Source of the DNA: Ancistrus triradiatus
Lineage: Eukaryota; Chordata; Actinopteri; Siluriformes; Loricariidae
Assembly (NCBI GenBank): GCA_025084515.1
Contig: JAJAGP010000099.1
Span: 186,001 to 250,000 of the forward strand
Length of the DNA stretch: 64,000 nt
Direction of reading: 5' to 3'
The position numbers were made by a program, and so were the translations under genes. Shown here piece by piece: positions 44,861-55,750 of the stretch. The stretch's first letter is position 1; every line of letters begins with the position of its first letter. The notes below the pieces were generated by a model. The model searched no databases. It was not told the DNA's origin and saw only the letters and a list, made by a program, of their open reading frames with translations.

Positions 44861-45949
44861 TTAAATATTTGTTGAGAAAATATGTTAACTGGACAAAAGA
44901 TGAATACTGAAGGCTTTCATTTCAACAATGCCTCTAAAGACATCGGGACCCATTTGGCTACATCGTTATTGACAAATGCAAGGCCATGTTTATTCCATCT
45001 AAGACATGGGTTTATTGTTAACATTATGTAACAGCGGTCAGTGTTTGTTTCATCTGCAATAGCAGGAAAGCTAAATGAATGGGTTTGTTTGCATTATCTC
45101 CTATAATCTACATGTATTATTACCAGCACAATTTGTGAAATCATCAGCGCTAGATAGGCATGGGCATGAGAATGACACTGTTGGACAAAGAGACGAAAGA
45201 CATGCGCCGAACAGAATACGTAATAAGGAGAGCAGTCTGTTTGGGTATTCCAGACAGGACGCTGCTTCGCGAGCACGCCGGTGATCAGGACATGCCAGTC
45301 TGTGAACAATGGTACTTAAAATGCACAGTCAAACTGCGTTTTAGAGGTTGAAAGAACACACACAGGCAGAAATGGAGGCAAAAATAGCTTGGTCTTTGGG
45401 ATAACATAGCGTTTAACGTGGGAGCTATATTACTGTTAGTAATGCCCTTTATGAAAACTAGCCTGGTTAAAAGTTCATCAGGTGCTGACTGAGTGACAGT
45501 AATGATTGGTTTCTCAGTATTGTTAGGAAAGTCCAAACTTCTTAACCTATGAACTGGAGCATAGAGTTACTCGGGAGCTCCTAATATCACATTCCCTAGT
45601 ACATTAGTCTCGACCCTGACCTAGATAAACATCTCTGAGCAGTGATGGAAATGAACACTAAATAGATAAGCATAGGGGTTACGTGTGAATGCACAGCAGA
45701 GTGAAAATGTCAGGTAGACTGACACGTAAATTTCCTGGGTCAAAACCCAGCGCAATTGCTGGGTGATTAGTCTGTCAGCTCACATGAACAAAAGCCGATG
45801 CATTAGCGGCTAAGACACGGTGATACTCAGAGCTGAGAGGTTTTAATCATTAGAGTGAAAAGACAATTTAAGCAAAAGGAAGGGTACTCTAAGATACAAA
45901 TCATTTTTACCTTACCGTACTAGTAATGTAAACTCGGGACCTGATTCAA
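44861..45949. other. No supported gene
   Basis: Unique-looking. Overlapping short frames at 45075-45351 on both strands show no family features. Confidence 0.4.
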
Positions 45950-46135
45950 GGTCTGGCTGTGCCTACAGACCAGGTCAGACTTCACATTCTGGCACGATTG
46001 GCTCCTGATGTAGGGAAGGTGGGTTGGGGATCATCCCTCAGTGCTGCAACAGTGCTCTGCCCACCTTGTCATAGATTGCCATGAATACACCTGTGCTTTG
46101 TTTTCTCCGATGACAGAGGACAGACCCTGACCAGG
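45950..46135 (+). repeat. Fragment of a tRNA-like SINE family, 3' part
   Basis: Resembles the sequence following the 'GCCCACC.CTACAG' heads at 52710 and 57060. Tentative. Confidence 0.35.
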
Positions 46136-46997
46136 AAAAGGCAGGGCTAAAATATGGAGAAAAAAAACACTACTTCATGTACTGCTGCCGTTCATAATTA
46201 AGTAATATTATTATAATATAATAATATAGAAATATAATATAATATTGACTATAATTGATTAAAGAGATACTATGCTATGGAGAATACACAGTAGAGAATG
46301 TAAAATTATAGAATATAACACAATAGGCGATATAAAATAATGAATATAATCATATAAGGAATATCATCACTAAACTATAGAATGTATATCTCTGCTCACA
46401 TTTCGATTTTCTTGATATAAGATGTTACTTTTTTGTTTCCGAAGTGTAATCAATGCAAAACAGTGCACATTTTCTTGTATAACTTTTGAAACAAAAAAGT
46501 TAGTCCTCTGCAATTAAAAGAAAGCAAACAAAATAAAAAAATTGTAAACAAAATGCTCTATTGTAGTTTCATTAATCTTAAATAAGCGCATTTTTTTTCC
46601 TGAGGAGCTACAATTCAGAATAATATTTAGTTTTCTTTAATGATAATTTATGCAAGAAATTAGGAGGATGTTATATAACTGCTCCCTCTGGTGTTCAAAA
46701 AGTGCAGCTGCATTAGATGGCATAATAAACAAAGCATGAGATATCATCAATCTCTATGATGCACTACGTGCCATTTTTGCATGGTGATGCACTGGCACAC
46801 CCCTAGTATATAATAAAATAGTGAATGTAATAAATGAAATAAGGAATATAATAAAATGGATATATAAACAAGTTTCTGGATGTTATTTAGTCTAGTAATT
46901 GGAGTCGCTGTAGGTTCTCATGGCCTCCAGCAAGAGGCAGTTTTGGTGGCATGGTATTCATTAGTAAAATGATATGTACAGCATTTATCACACACCC
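46136..46997. other. No supported gene, AT-rich
   Basis: Very AT-rich between 46190 and 46380, with ATAATATA runs. No gene. Confidence 0.5.
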
Positions 46998-47203
46998 TTA
47001 CATTTACATTTACATTTACAGCATTTAGCAGACGCCCTTATCCAGAGCGACTTACAGTTGATACAGTCTTACAATCCAAGCAATTGTGGGTTAAGGGCCT
47101 TGCTCAAGGACCCAACAGTGGCAGCTTGGCAGTTGTGGGATTTGAACCCTGGACCTTCTGGTCCATAGTCCAGTACCTTACCCACTAGGCTACCACAGTC
47201 CCC
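46998..47203 (-). repeat. tRNA-derived SINE, full length
   Basis: Four TTTACA-type tail units, CAGAGCGACTTACAGTTG, TGTGGGTTAAGGGCCTTGC, GATTTGAACCCTGGACC and CCACTAGGCTACCACAG. CCTTAC occurs at both borders and may be the target duplication. Confidence 0.95.
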
Positions 47204-47259
47204 TTACCGAGAGTAACGTATCGTACCCAGGTCTGCTTGAAGAGGTGGGCTCGGACATG

Positions 47260-47405
47260 ATCCAGAGCAAGTGATACACTCCTACAAGGTACAATCCTGT
47301 TGGTTACAGGCATCGCTCAAGGGTCCATCAGTGGCACTTTGGCAGTGCCGGGGCCTGAATACTGGACCTTCTGATCAGCCGTCCAGTACCTTAATGGTAA
47401 CACCA
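47260..47405 (-). repeat. Second SINE, decayed
   Basis: ATCGCTCAAGGGTCCATC, GGGGCCTGAATACTGGACC and CCAGTACCTTAATGGTAACACC. Confidence 0.75.
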
Positions 47406-48987
47406 GCGCATACTTCACTGACAACAGGTTGTTCAGTTTTTGTCTAGAATTTGCTTGTGCTGTCGGTGACAAAAAATAGCATCTCAATAGTTTTAGCGCT
47501 TGTGAAATCATGATGAAACATATGAACATTAATGGCTTACTACTTTCAGTGCTAGCTCAATGCCGTTTACCCCGAATGCCTAAGTGTTTCCTCTGCATGC
47601 TTTATGAGGGGGCTTGCGCTACATCTTGCCTTATCCGTGCTGTTTGTCGTCAGGGAGCAGCTTGCCAGGTAAGAGGTGTGAAATGCTGAAAGGAGGCACC
47701 TCCTCCTTTCTCGTATTCATGACCTAGTCTGATGCGACGGTGGCAGCAAATGGATTTTCAGGAGCTAAGCTTGCATTGGGGAAATGGGATTTTATGCAAA
47801 TACGACGCAACACGAGCGTGGGGCAGCACAATGGAGCATGTAAACTTGACTCTGACTCACCCGGGCTTATTCCGCACTGAGCAAGCCAGATTAGCCGTAT
47901 ATTAATAAACCCTCTTTTTTTGTAGGGAAGCGAATGCTAAAAGGGAAAATCTGGACTATTGATATTTAGTGTCGCCATTGAATATCAGGCTTACAAACAC
48001 AAGCACCTTAGTAATGCAATCCTGCTCGAGAGAAGCAGCGTCGGAACAGCGCTAGCCTCTGGGCTCGGATTGAAGCTTCCGTAGCACGGGGGGATGTTAG
48101 CATCTCGTTTTATGTGTAATGTTTACGTATGGGCAGGCGAATAGACGCTTTGTGATGTTGAATCCCTGGGAGATATACGAGCCTAGCGCTACAGGAGGCA
48201 CTTTTTGTGCTTTACAACACTGATATCTCATTGATATTTCATGTAGGGGCTAGGTTTGTGCAGTTTTAGCTCCGATTATTGGGAAAGTTGATATAATGGT
48301 GTACAAGTTTTAGTTTTATTTTCTTTCATTTCGCTCCCTGTGCGTGAGGAAGGAAGGAAGGAAGTAATTGCCGGAGGAAGACTTTGTGCTTGCGTGCGTG
48401 TAATGAAATTGCCTTTGATAGCGGGAGAGGCTAATGCATGGTCATGCTTATTGTTCTGTTCCTGCTTCGGCTGTCTGAATGAATAATGCGTGCGCTTCAG
48501 TCCGCTACACGCTTAACAACGATGTTCTCCACGGCCACACGGCTCACACACATGTGGACGTTAGTCATCCTTCTAACCTTTAGCAGCACTTTCTCCACCT
48601 CTGTCTTCGGCGCTACATATCATTTGCATATCATTGGCCCTCATTGTGTTACGTTTTATTTCTCTACACTGCAGCACATTTTTCCCCTCGGGTTTTATTC
48701 TCTCCGTCAGCCGGGTGTGGGGGCACTAGCTGCACGCCTGCCCGTCCTTTTGTGTATCTATGCAGATGGCCCATCTGTTGCCTGGATCTGCTCTACCTCT
48801 ATCTGAGAAGCAGAGTACATAGGATTTCTTATCTGCCCATCAAACTCATCAGCGACATGTGGCATGAGCTGGCACTTCAGTGGAACGCTCACGTGTCTTT
48901 CTGTAAACACATCCCCTTGAGCACCCTGGCCAGACTGCGAGTCACTGTAGTGTAGCTAAAGTGGGTGACCGTCATCTGTGACCGCAT
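47406..48987. other. No supported gene; repeat-poor
   Basis: About 1.6 kb with no recognised repeat apart from a GGAA run at 48349-48365. Relatively GC-rich. A 106-codon frame at 48486-48806 has one hydrophobic stretch but no homology I recognise; I do not call it. Confidence 0.4.
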
Positions 48988-48989
48988 CA

Positions 48990-49138
48990 GACCACCTGGC
49001 TCAGTGGTCTGGACTGCTAATCAGAAGGTTGTGAGTTCAAATCTTCGTCCTACCAAGCTGTCGATGATGGGCCGTTAAGCAGCCTTTAACAGCTCATCTT
49101 TATTAAAATGGCATCTGCTAAATTCTGTATATACAAAT
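48990..49138 (+). repeat. SINE of second subfamily
   Basis: GGCTCAGTGGTCTGGACTGC (A-box-like), GGTTGTGAGTTCAAATCT (B box), AAAATGGCATCTGCTAAATT (tail). Confidence 0.75.
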
Positions 49139-49182
49139 AGTCAAAGGCAGATGGGGGTGTAAGATGGTCCTCTTTCAGGGTG

Positions 49183-49224
49183 GCTCAGTGGTTGAGGTTC
49201 TGAACTACTACAGGTTTTCGCTGT
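49183..49224 (+). repeat. SINE 5' fragment, second subfamily
   Basis: GTGGCTCAGTGGTTGAGGTT then CTGAACTACTACAGG. Confidence 0.5.
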
Positions 49225-49819
49225 TTAATGTCCGAATTACATTCCGAGAGACAGGTTGCTGACCAAAATGTTTGTTGCCAAAGACATTGCCATAGTCTCA
49301 TTGTCTTTTCATGGTACTGTAATGTAAATATAAAGGGCATTTTCACAAGAAAACTGCAGGCAAACGATACATGCATCAGCAATACCCCTGAAAACACAAC
49401 TGATTGATGACGGATTGAAAGAACTAACACATTTGTCACACACTCATACACACACCTCAGATCCCATGAGAGAAACAAGCAATCAGACTTACATGTATGG
49501 ACACAAACCAAAAAGATGCAAATTGGCTACAAAAATTGGTCACTTGAGTAGTTAATAAAAATATAATAATTATGTATTCTTCCTTTAACTCTAAAGGTTT
49601 AACAAAACCAACTTGCAGGTATATTGGTGAGAGAGAGAGAGAGGGAGGAGAGATTAGGGAGCAAGCCCAAATAAGCAACTACACTTTAGAAACAAGTCCC
49701 AAAAACCTGCAACTACTAATATTTGTAAGCAACTTTATAGAATAATAAGCCCAAAGCTTCTTAGAATACTATGACACTTGTAATAATAGTGTATTTGGAG
49801 GGGTAGCAGCCAATATACC

Positions 49820-49955
49820 ACTGTTTCGGAAGGGGAACAGGGCGAAAAGGCTAAGATATGCTAAAGATAGGAATGAAGATGAGTGGAAAAGAGTATTATA
49901 GAGTGACAAAGACATTCCAGTCCAGTCATCAATATGTTATATATGGTATTTAATG
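49820..49955 (+). mobile_element. Tc1-derived element (family H), fragment
   Basis: GGAAGGGGAACAGGGCGAAA, AGGAATGAAGATGAGTGG and ATGTTATATATGGT; it ends abruptly in the next family R copy. Confidence 0.7.
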
Positions 49956-50783
49956 TCCGAATTACGTTCTGTGAGACATGTTGTTGACCAAAATGTTTGT
50001 TGCCAAAGACATTGCCATAGCCACATTGTCTTTTCATGGTACTGTGATGTAAATATATAAGGCATTTTCACAAGAAAACTGCATGCAAAGGATACATAAA
50101 TGTGTCAGCGACACCCCTGAAAACACAAGTGATTGATGACGGATTGAAACAACTGACACATTTGTTTGACAGAAGCCAAATATTCACTGATAGACAGTAT
50201 TATGAACAACACGGAAGATCAGCCAGATGAAACAGACACTCAACGAGTGAATGTGAGTCAGTTTATATAGTTATAGGTAAGAGAGATTATACAGGTAGGT
50301 GGGGGACAATCAAAGGAGTACTGCTTACAATAGGACAGGCACATACACTTACGAACGCCCTTTATGGCTCGCTACAAATAAGTAGCAAAAGTCATACACA
50401 TAAATACGAGTAACTTACATCAAAAAGTCTCTAAACACATCAACTGAGTTAGAACAGTCTCTAGTCCAAACGTGAGCTAACAAGAAAGTGAGCACACGAC
50501 TGGAAACAAAACAAAAAGAAGCAAATTGACTTAAAAATATTCAGTCTCTTGAGAAGTTAATACAAGTATGATAATTATGTATATTTGCAGTTAACTCTCA
50601 AAGTTTAACAAAAACAAATTGATCGAAATGGTCATTGAGCGGACATTGCCATAGCCACATAGTCTTTTTTATGCTACTGTAATGTAAATATAAAGGGTAT
50701 TTTCAGATGAAACAGAGAATCCACGAGTGAATGTGAGCCAGTTTATATAGTTATAGGTTAGAGAGAATATACAGGTGTATATA

Positions 50784-50824
50784 GTCCCCCACTAATATAT
50801 ATATATATATATATAGTGGGGGAC
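50784..50824. repeat. 41-bp palindrome with AT centre
   Basis: GTCCCCCACTA and TAGTGGGGGAC flank a short AT run. The GTGGGGGACAA phrase also occurs unpaired at 50295-50310 in the neighbouring copy. Confidence 0.85.
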
Positions 50825-50914
50825 AAACAAAGGAGTACTACTTACAATAGGACAGTCACATACTACATACAGACAGAATTTACAGCTTGTTACAAATAAG
50901 TAGCAGAAAGTAAT

Positions 50915-50915
<1 letters not shown>

Positions 50916-50946
<31 letters not shown>
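50916..50946. repeat. (CA)n microsatellite
   Basis: About 15 CA units. Confidence 0.95.
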
Positions 50947-50947
<1 letters not shown>

Positions 50948-51300
50948 TAGATCCCATGATAGAAACAAACAATCAGATCTACATGTTTGGAAACAAACCA
51001 AAAAGATGCAGGTTGGCTAAAAAAAATCGGTCACTTGAGCAGTTAATAAAAATATAATAATGATGTATTTTTCCTTTAACTTTAAAGGTTTAACAAAACC
51101 AAGTTGCAGGTATATTGGCGAGAGAGATATATGATTAGGGAGCAAGCCCAAATAAGCAACCACACTTTAGAAACAAGTCCAAAAAAAAGCAGCCTGCAAC
51201 TACCAATATTTGTAAAGGACTTTATACAAAAAGTAAGCCCAATGCTTCTTAGAATATCAGGACACTAGTAAGAATGGTGTATTTGGAGGGGTAGCAGCCA

Positions 51301-51990
51301 ATATACCATTTGTTTTGGAAGGGGAACAGGGTGAAAAGGCTAAGGTATGCTAAAAATTGGAATGAAGATCAGTGGAAAAGTGTATTATGGAGTGACAAAG
51401 ACAAGTTTGACATTTTTGGGTCCAGTCATCAACAATATGTTATATATGGTCATTATACCATTGCTGAAACAACACATCTAATAAGTAGGGGTGGGCAATA
51501 TGACAATATTTCATCATATGGTGATAAGTTTAGTGATGTCTTGTGATAAATATCGTTTATCATGAAAATGTCTATAAATATTGTGATATAATATTTCTAT
51601 CATTTTGCGCTCCCCATTTGTAATTGACTACAAAATTTAGTCATGCATCTTGTGTTCTCCTGTAACACTTGAAGCTTTTCACCAGTCAGAATTAAGATTT
51701 AAGTTTATTATATATACCTATTTTATTTACTTGAAATACAGTCATATACCTTTCTACAGTACATTTGTCATGTTCAACATCTGACAGAATATAAACAATA
51801 TTTAAACCAAAACTAACCTTATATCTTCACATCTCACTCAGCAGTTAAGTGGAACCTTTAAGTTTGTAAGAAGCAGTGATTTGATTTAAATCGTGATATA
51901 TATCGTAATCGACTGATATGAAGAAATTATCATAAGATTTTTTTCCATATCGCACCGCCCTAGTCCTAAGACTTTTGCATCGCACTGTAG
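51301..51990 (+). mobile_element. Tc1-derived element (family H) split by hAT-like MITE
   Basis: The plus frame reads RVKRLRYAKNWNEDQWKSVL then WSDKDKFDIFGS. This is the segment ending in the first catalytic Asp of a Tc1 transposase. The right TIR part, CCTAAGACTTTTGCATCGCA then CTG, resumes at 51964. The rest of the transposase is missing, as in the other family H copies. Confidence 0.75.
51486..51962. mobile_element. hAT-like MITE nested in family H element
   Basis: TIRs TAGGGGTGGGCAATATGACA and complement TAGGGCGGTGCGATATGG, same end type as 41785-41955. The 8-bp flanks (CTAATAAG and GTCCTAAG) are only partly alike, so the insertion is older or the flanks have changed. Length is 477 bp, no gene. 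Confidence 0.8.
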
Positions 51991-52062
51991 TTCCCAGATC
52001 ATCCACCCCAGCTGTAAATGTAAAAACAGTTGAGGCCAACAAGAGCCTATCATTATTCATCA

Positions 52063-52684
52063 CTTTCTTATCCGATTAATCCTGGACAGGGTTGCCAGAG
52101 AGCCGGTACCTAGCTGGCGGCATAGGGCTCAAGGCAGGAACAACCCTAGAAAGGCATCATAACCTCTCAACGTTAGTTAGTTTTTAAATATTTAAACAGA
52201 GGAATAATAGACAACTTTTGTATTTGATTGTTTTGTACAGAGCATGCTGGGTGCAGAAATGCATTCCTGTAACTTCATGTTTTTTGGGCAGATAAATTGG
52301 GCAGATAAAGTGGTCGAATATCTTAAAGCAGAAAGATGAAGAACCTGAACTATTACTTCACCATCTTGTGTTATAAGGACATTCTGAGGACGTTTCGCTG
52401 AGACTGAAATAATTTAAAGCTTGTTAAATCACAAGCGAAGCAATTTGTCTACCCATTACCATCTATAAAACATTTTCCTGTCTGTTCTCGTTACACTGTC
52501 ACTTGCTTCTCGTCGATAATGTAAATGCCACTCATCACATAACTTAGTCTGAATTACATCTAACATACTTGTAAATGGAGATTTCCATCAGCTGACTTTA
52601 GTGCGCCTATAAATCGTTCAGTGAGAATCTGTCATTTGAGATAATCATTTAGTTTTAATGTAGGTCTTCTCTGATGCTCGGGCG
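52063..52684. other. No supported gene
   Basis: Nothing recognised. Confidence 0.4.
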
Positions 52685-52770
52685 GTGCAGCGATGTCATA
52701 TCTTAGCCCACCGCTACAGTGACCTGGATTCAAGTCTCATCGGTGCAATCCGGCCAGGCTGGGCATCACA
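52685..52770 (+). repeat. tRNA-like SINE head, interrupted by Tc1 element
   Basis: GCCCACCGCTACAGTGACCT and GGATTCAAGTCTC match the head at 57060-57100. The Tc1 copy starts directly after. Confidence 0.55.
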
Positions 52771-53019
52771 TACAGTGGGGCAAAAAAGTATTTAGTCAGC
52801 CACTGATTGCGCAGGTTCTCCTACTTAGAAAGATGAGAGAGGTCTGTCATTGTCATCATAGGTACACTTCAACTATGAGAGACAAAATGAGAAAAAAATC
52901 CAGAAAATGCCATTGTAGGATTTTTAAAGAATGTAAATGTAAATTATAATGGAAAATAAGTATTTGGTCAATAAAAAAAGTTCAACTCAATACTTTGTAA
53001 CATAACCTTTGTTGGCAAT

Positions 53020-53973
53020 GACAGAGGTCAAACGTTTCCTGTAAGTCTTCACCAGGTTGGCACACACTGTAGCTGGTATTTTGGCCCATTCCTCCACGCA
53101 GATCTCCTCTAGAGCAGTGATGTTTTGGGGCAACACGGACTTTCAACTCCCTCCACAAATTTTCTATGGGGTTGAGGTCTGGAGACTGGCTAGGCCACTC
53201 CAGGACCTTGAAATTTTTTTATGGAGGCACTCCTTTGTTGCCTGAGCGGTGTGTTTGGGATCATTGTCATGCTGGAAGACCCAGCCACGTTCCATCTTCA
53301 ATGCTCTCACTGATGGAAGGAGGTTTTGGCTTAAAATACATGGCCCCCGTTCATTCTTCCCTTTACACGGATCAGTCGTCCTGTCCCCTTTGCCAGAAAA
53401 ACAGCCCCAAAGCATGATGTTTCCACCCTCATGCTTCACAGTAGGTATGGTATTCTTGGGATGCAAAACTCAGCATTCTTCTTCCTCCAGTTGGGTTTTT
53501 ACCAAAAAGTTCTATTTTGGTTTCATCTGACCCACATGATATTCTCCCAATCCTCTTCTGGATCATCCATATACTCTCTGGCAACTTCAGACCAGGCCTG
53601 GACATGTACTGGCTTAAGCAGGGGGACAACGCCTGGCACTGCAGGATCTGAGTCCCTCTCAGCGTAGTGTGTTACTGATGGTAGCCTTTGTTACTTTGGT
53701 CCCAGCTCTCTGCAGGTCATTCATCAGGTCCCTCCGTGTAGTTCTGGGATTTTTGCTCACCGTTCTCATGATCATTTTGACCCCACAGGATGAGATTTTG
53801 CGTGGGGATCCAGATTGAAGGAGATCATCAATGGTCTTGTATGTCACAATTGCTCCCACAGTTGATTTATTCACACCAACCTGCTTGCCTATTGTAGATT
53901 CACTCTTCCCAGCCTGGTGCAGGTCTACAGTTTTCTTCCGGGTGTCCTTCGACAGCTCTTTGGTCTTGGCCAT
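53020..53973 (-). pseudogene. Tc1-like transposase, frameshifted
   Basis: The minus frame starts at MAKTKELSKDTRKKTVDL (53973). It covers the first helix-turn-helix (ESTIGKQVGVNKSTVGAIV) and the second DNA-binding region up to 53659. Next frames hold SDETKIELFGKN (first catalytic Asp, about 53520), NIMLWGCFS and WVFQHDNDPKHTA (second Asp, about 53240), then SPDLNPIENLW (final Glu, about 53170). So all three acids of the DDE triad can be seen, but in separate frames. There are frameshifts, missing codons near 53440-53480 and a premature end. It would have cut and pasted family A elements; it is now inactive. Confidence 0.9.
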
Positions 53974-54070
53974 GGTTGAGTTTGGAGTCTGACTGTTTGA
54001 GGCTGTGGACAGGTGCCATTAATACAGGTAACGAGTGGAGGACAGAAAAGCTTCATAAAAAAGCAGTTAC

Positions 54071-54315
54071 TGTCACGCCCGCCGGCCGCCCAGCTCGTCG
54101 CACCTGCTGATCACGCGCACCTGTTCCTCATTTCCCACGTCATTCCTACACTATTTAACCCTCACTCAGTTCACTCTCCCTGCGGATTCACGATGTTCCT
54201 ACCCTGCCTCACCGCTTCGTCCTTGCCTTCTCCCTTCCATTTATGTTTTATCAATAAAACCACCTCACCAGCCAGTGGCCTCGCGTTTGTCTCCTGCTTT
54301 CAGCCTAGCGTGACA
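54071..54315. mobile_element. 245-bp TIR element inserted in the Tc1 copy
   Basis: 8-bp inverted ends TGTCACGC/GCGTGACA and a 5-bp target duplication GTTAC at 54066-54070 and 54316-54320. It is more GC-rich than its surroundings and carries CTATTTAACCC and TCAATAAAACCACC near its right side. No transposase. It interrupts the Tc1 leader exactly, as comparison with 14950-14980 shows. Superfamily not assigned. Confidence 0.88.
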
Positions 54316-54744
54316 GTTACAGATCTCTGAGAGCCAGAAATCTTGCTTGTTTGTGGGTGACCAAATACTTATTTTCCACCATAATTTACAATTGAATTCT
54401 TTAAAAATCCTACAATGTGATTTCCTGGATTTTTTTTTCTCATAGTTGAAGTGTACCTATGATGAAAATTACAGACCTCTCTCATCTTTCTAAGTAAGAG
54501 AACTTGCACAACCAGTGGCTGACTAAATACTTTTTTGCCCCACTGTACAAGCAAGATTTTCTGTGTCTGAGGGAGATGAGGCTGGTCAGGGACCTATCCT
54601 CTGCCGCTACAACAGCGATACCTGCTGGTCTTATGATGGTCTTCAGTCCTGCCCAGGAAATCTGTGCCCTGTGTTCTCTGGGACCCTGACCAGCAAAATG
54701 CTAAATAATGCTGCTGTACAGCTGCAGGTGCACCTACAGTCTTT

Positions 54745-54870
54745 TGTGGGGTGGCTCTGGGCTACTGATGAGAAGGTCATGGGTTCAAATCCCAGGATAC
54801 TTACTGTGACTGAAGTTCACATTGACTGTCAATGCCTGGGCTTCAAGTTCAAATTCCTTTTTTACTTATT
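54745..54870 (+). repeat. SINE fragment of second subfamily
   Basis: GTGGCTCTGGGCTACTGATG, AGAAGGTCATGGGTTCAAAT, then decayed sequence. Confidence 0.6.
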
Positions 54871-54880
54871 TAGGAGTTTT

Positions 54881-54960
54881 TAATAATACACGTCATTGCA
54901 AAGCAGCTTTACAAAAATCCAAGTCTCAGCCAGAGGCAAAAATGGCAAGGAAAAATGTCT
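54881..54960 (-). repeat. Dispersed repeat T, copy 5, short
   Basis: CATTGCAAAGCAGCTTTAC, CAGAGGCAAAAATGGCAAGG and AAAAATGTCTC are the reverse of the repeat T 3' part. Confidence 0.6.
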
Positions 54961-55394
54961 CTTATACACTTTAGCACTCTGTGTTCCCCGAGATAGGCAC
55001 TGGACTGTGAAACGGGCAATTAATTTACAGTATAATAATGTGCCGTCCTGTCTGTGATTTTACAGTAATTGGATGAATAAGCCTTAGTTCCTTATTTCAC
55101 AAACAAAATAATTATTTCATTTTCTAGTTGTATTCCAATAACAGAAAAAAACACATACAAAATTTAATCACTGCAATATCAGTGGAAAGTCTCAAAATCT
55201 GATGTGGTGATATTACTTCAGGATAAAGCTAAACCTCAGGAGAGAAAAAACAGAATTTGAGATATTGCAGATGCCAAAATGTCCAAATGATCACATTATT
55301 TAAACTCTGAAGAGCTCTTCTGTATAGAAAGGTCAGTTAAAATAATGGAACGTTACAGTACCTGCCATAAACTCCATCATTCTACTTGACCAGG
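54961..55394. other. No supported gene
   Basis: Nothing recognised. Confidence 0.4.
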
Positions 55395-55465
55395 GTGGAT
55401 TATTGGTTAAGGCTCTGAACTATTAAGTCAGAAGATTATGAGGATGAATCCCAGCATTCTTCTCA
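55395..55465 (+). repeat. SINE head, second subfamily
   Basis: GGTGGATTATTGGTTAAGGC and TCAGAAGATTATGAGGATGA resemble the head at 48990. Confidence 0.5.
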
Positions 55466-55750
55466 GCATCCGACTCCCAAATGATTGTTTTTTATGCCTA
55501 TATTTGAATGTAATTAATGATGAAAAGCACTGAATAGAGCAAGTAAATGTAATACAATAACAACAATAAATGCATGAAATAAGTGGAATATAAAGTCATG
55601 ACATAAGTAAAAATAAAGTGAATTATAGCCACTGAGGCGAACAAAGTTTCGACACGCCTTATCACTGGGCCAGCGGCACGGATACTGAGGGTATTTCTGA
55701 AACTGCACCAGTAGACTGATATAATTAAGCAATAACACACTCGATCGTAT

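Larger units (their letters stand above)
49228..51300 (+). repeat. Family R: several partial copies in tandem
   Basis: Three overlapping-type copies start at about 49228, 49955 and 50630 (TTAATGTCCGAATTAC or GAAATGGTCATTGAGC heads). Shared blocks are TTGTTGCCAAAGACATTGCC, AAACCAAAAAGATGCA, AACAAAACCAA.TTGCAGGT, AGGGAGCAAGCCCAAATAAG and TTTGGAGGGGTAGCAGCCAA. The blocks around 49460-49860 and 50930-51340 are nearly the same, so part of the array arose by local duplication together with a family H fragment. Confidence 0.8.
52773..54545 (-). mobile_element. Tc1-like transposon (family A), most complete copy
   Basis: Ends CAGTGGGGCAAAAAAGTATT and its complement, with TA at 52771-52772 and 54546-54547. 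The TIR regions are about 200 bp and contain an inner repeat of the AGTATTT..TCA type. The transposase lies on the minus strand. Subtracting the 245-bp insertion plus its 5-bp duplication leaves about 1.52 kb, close to the usual 1.6 kb for this group. Three decayed copies of the family are in the window. Confidence 0.95.

Noticed and set aside
45075..45351. Overlapping short frames as a small gene
   Set aside because: Several frames are equally open on both strands with no signature or signals.
48486..48806. 106-codon frame with a hydrophobic stretch
   Set aside because: No homology recognised, no exon signals, and competing frames overlap.
53659..53973. Active Tc1 transposase
   Set aside because: Only the N-terminal part is open; the catalytic acids lie in other frames and the element is interrupted.
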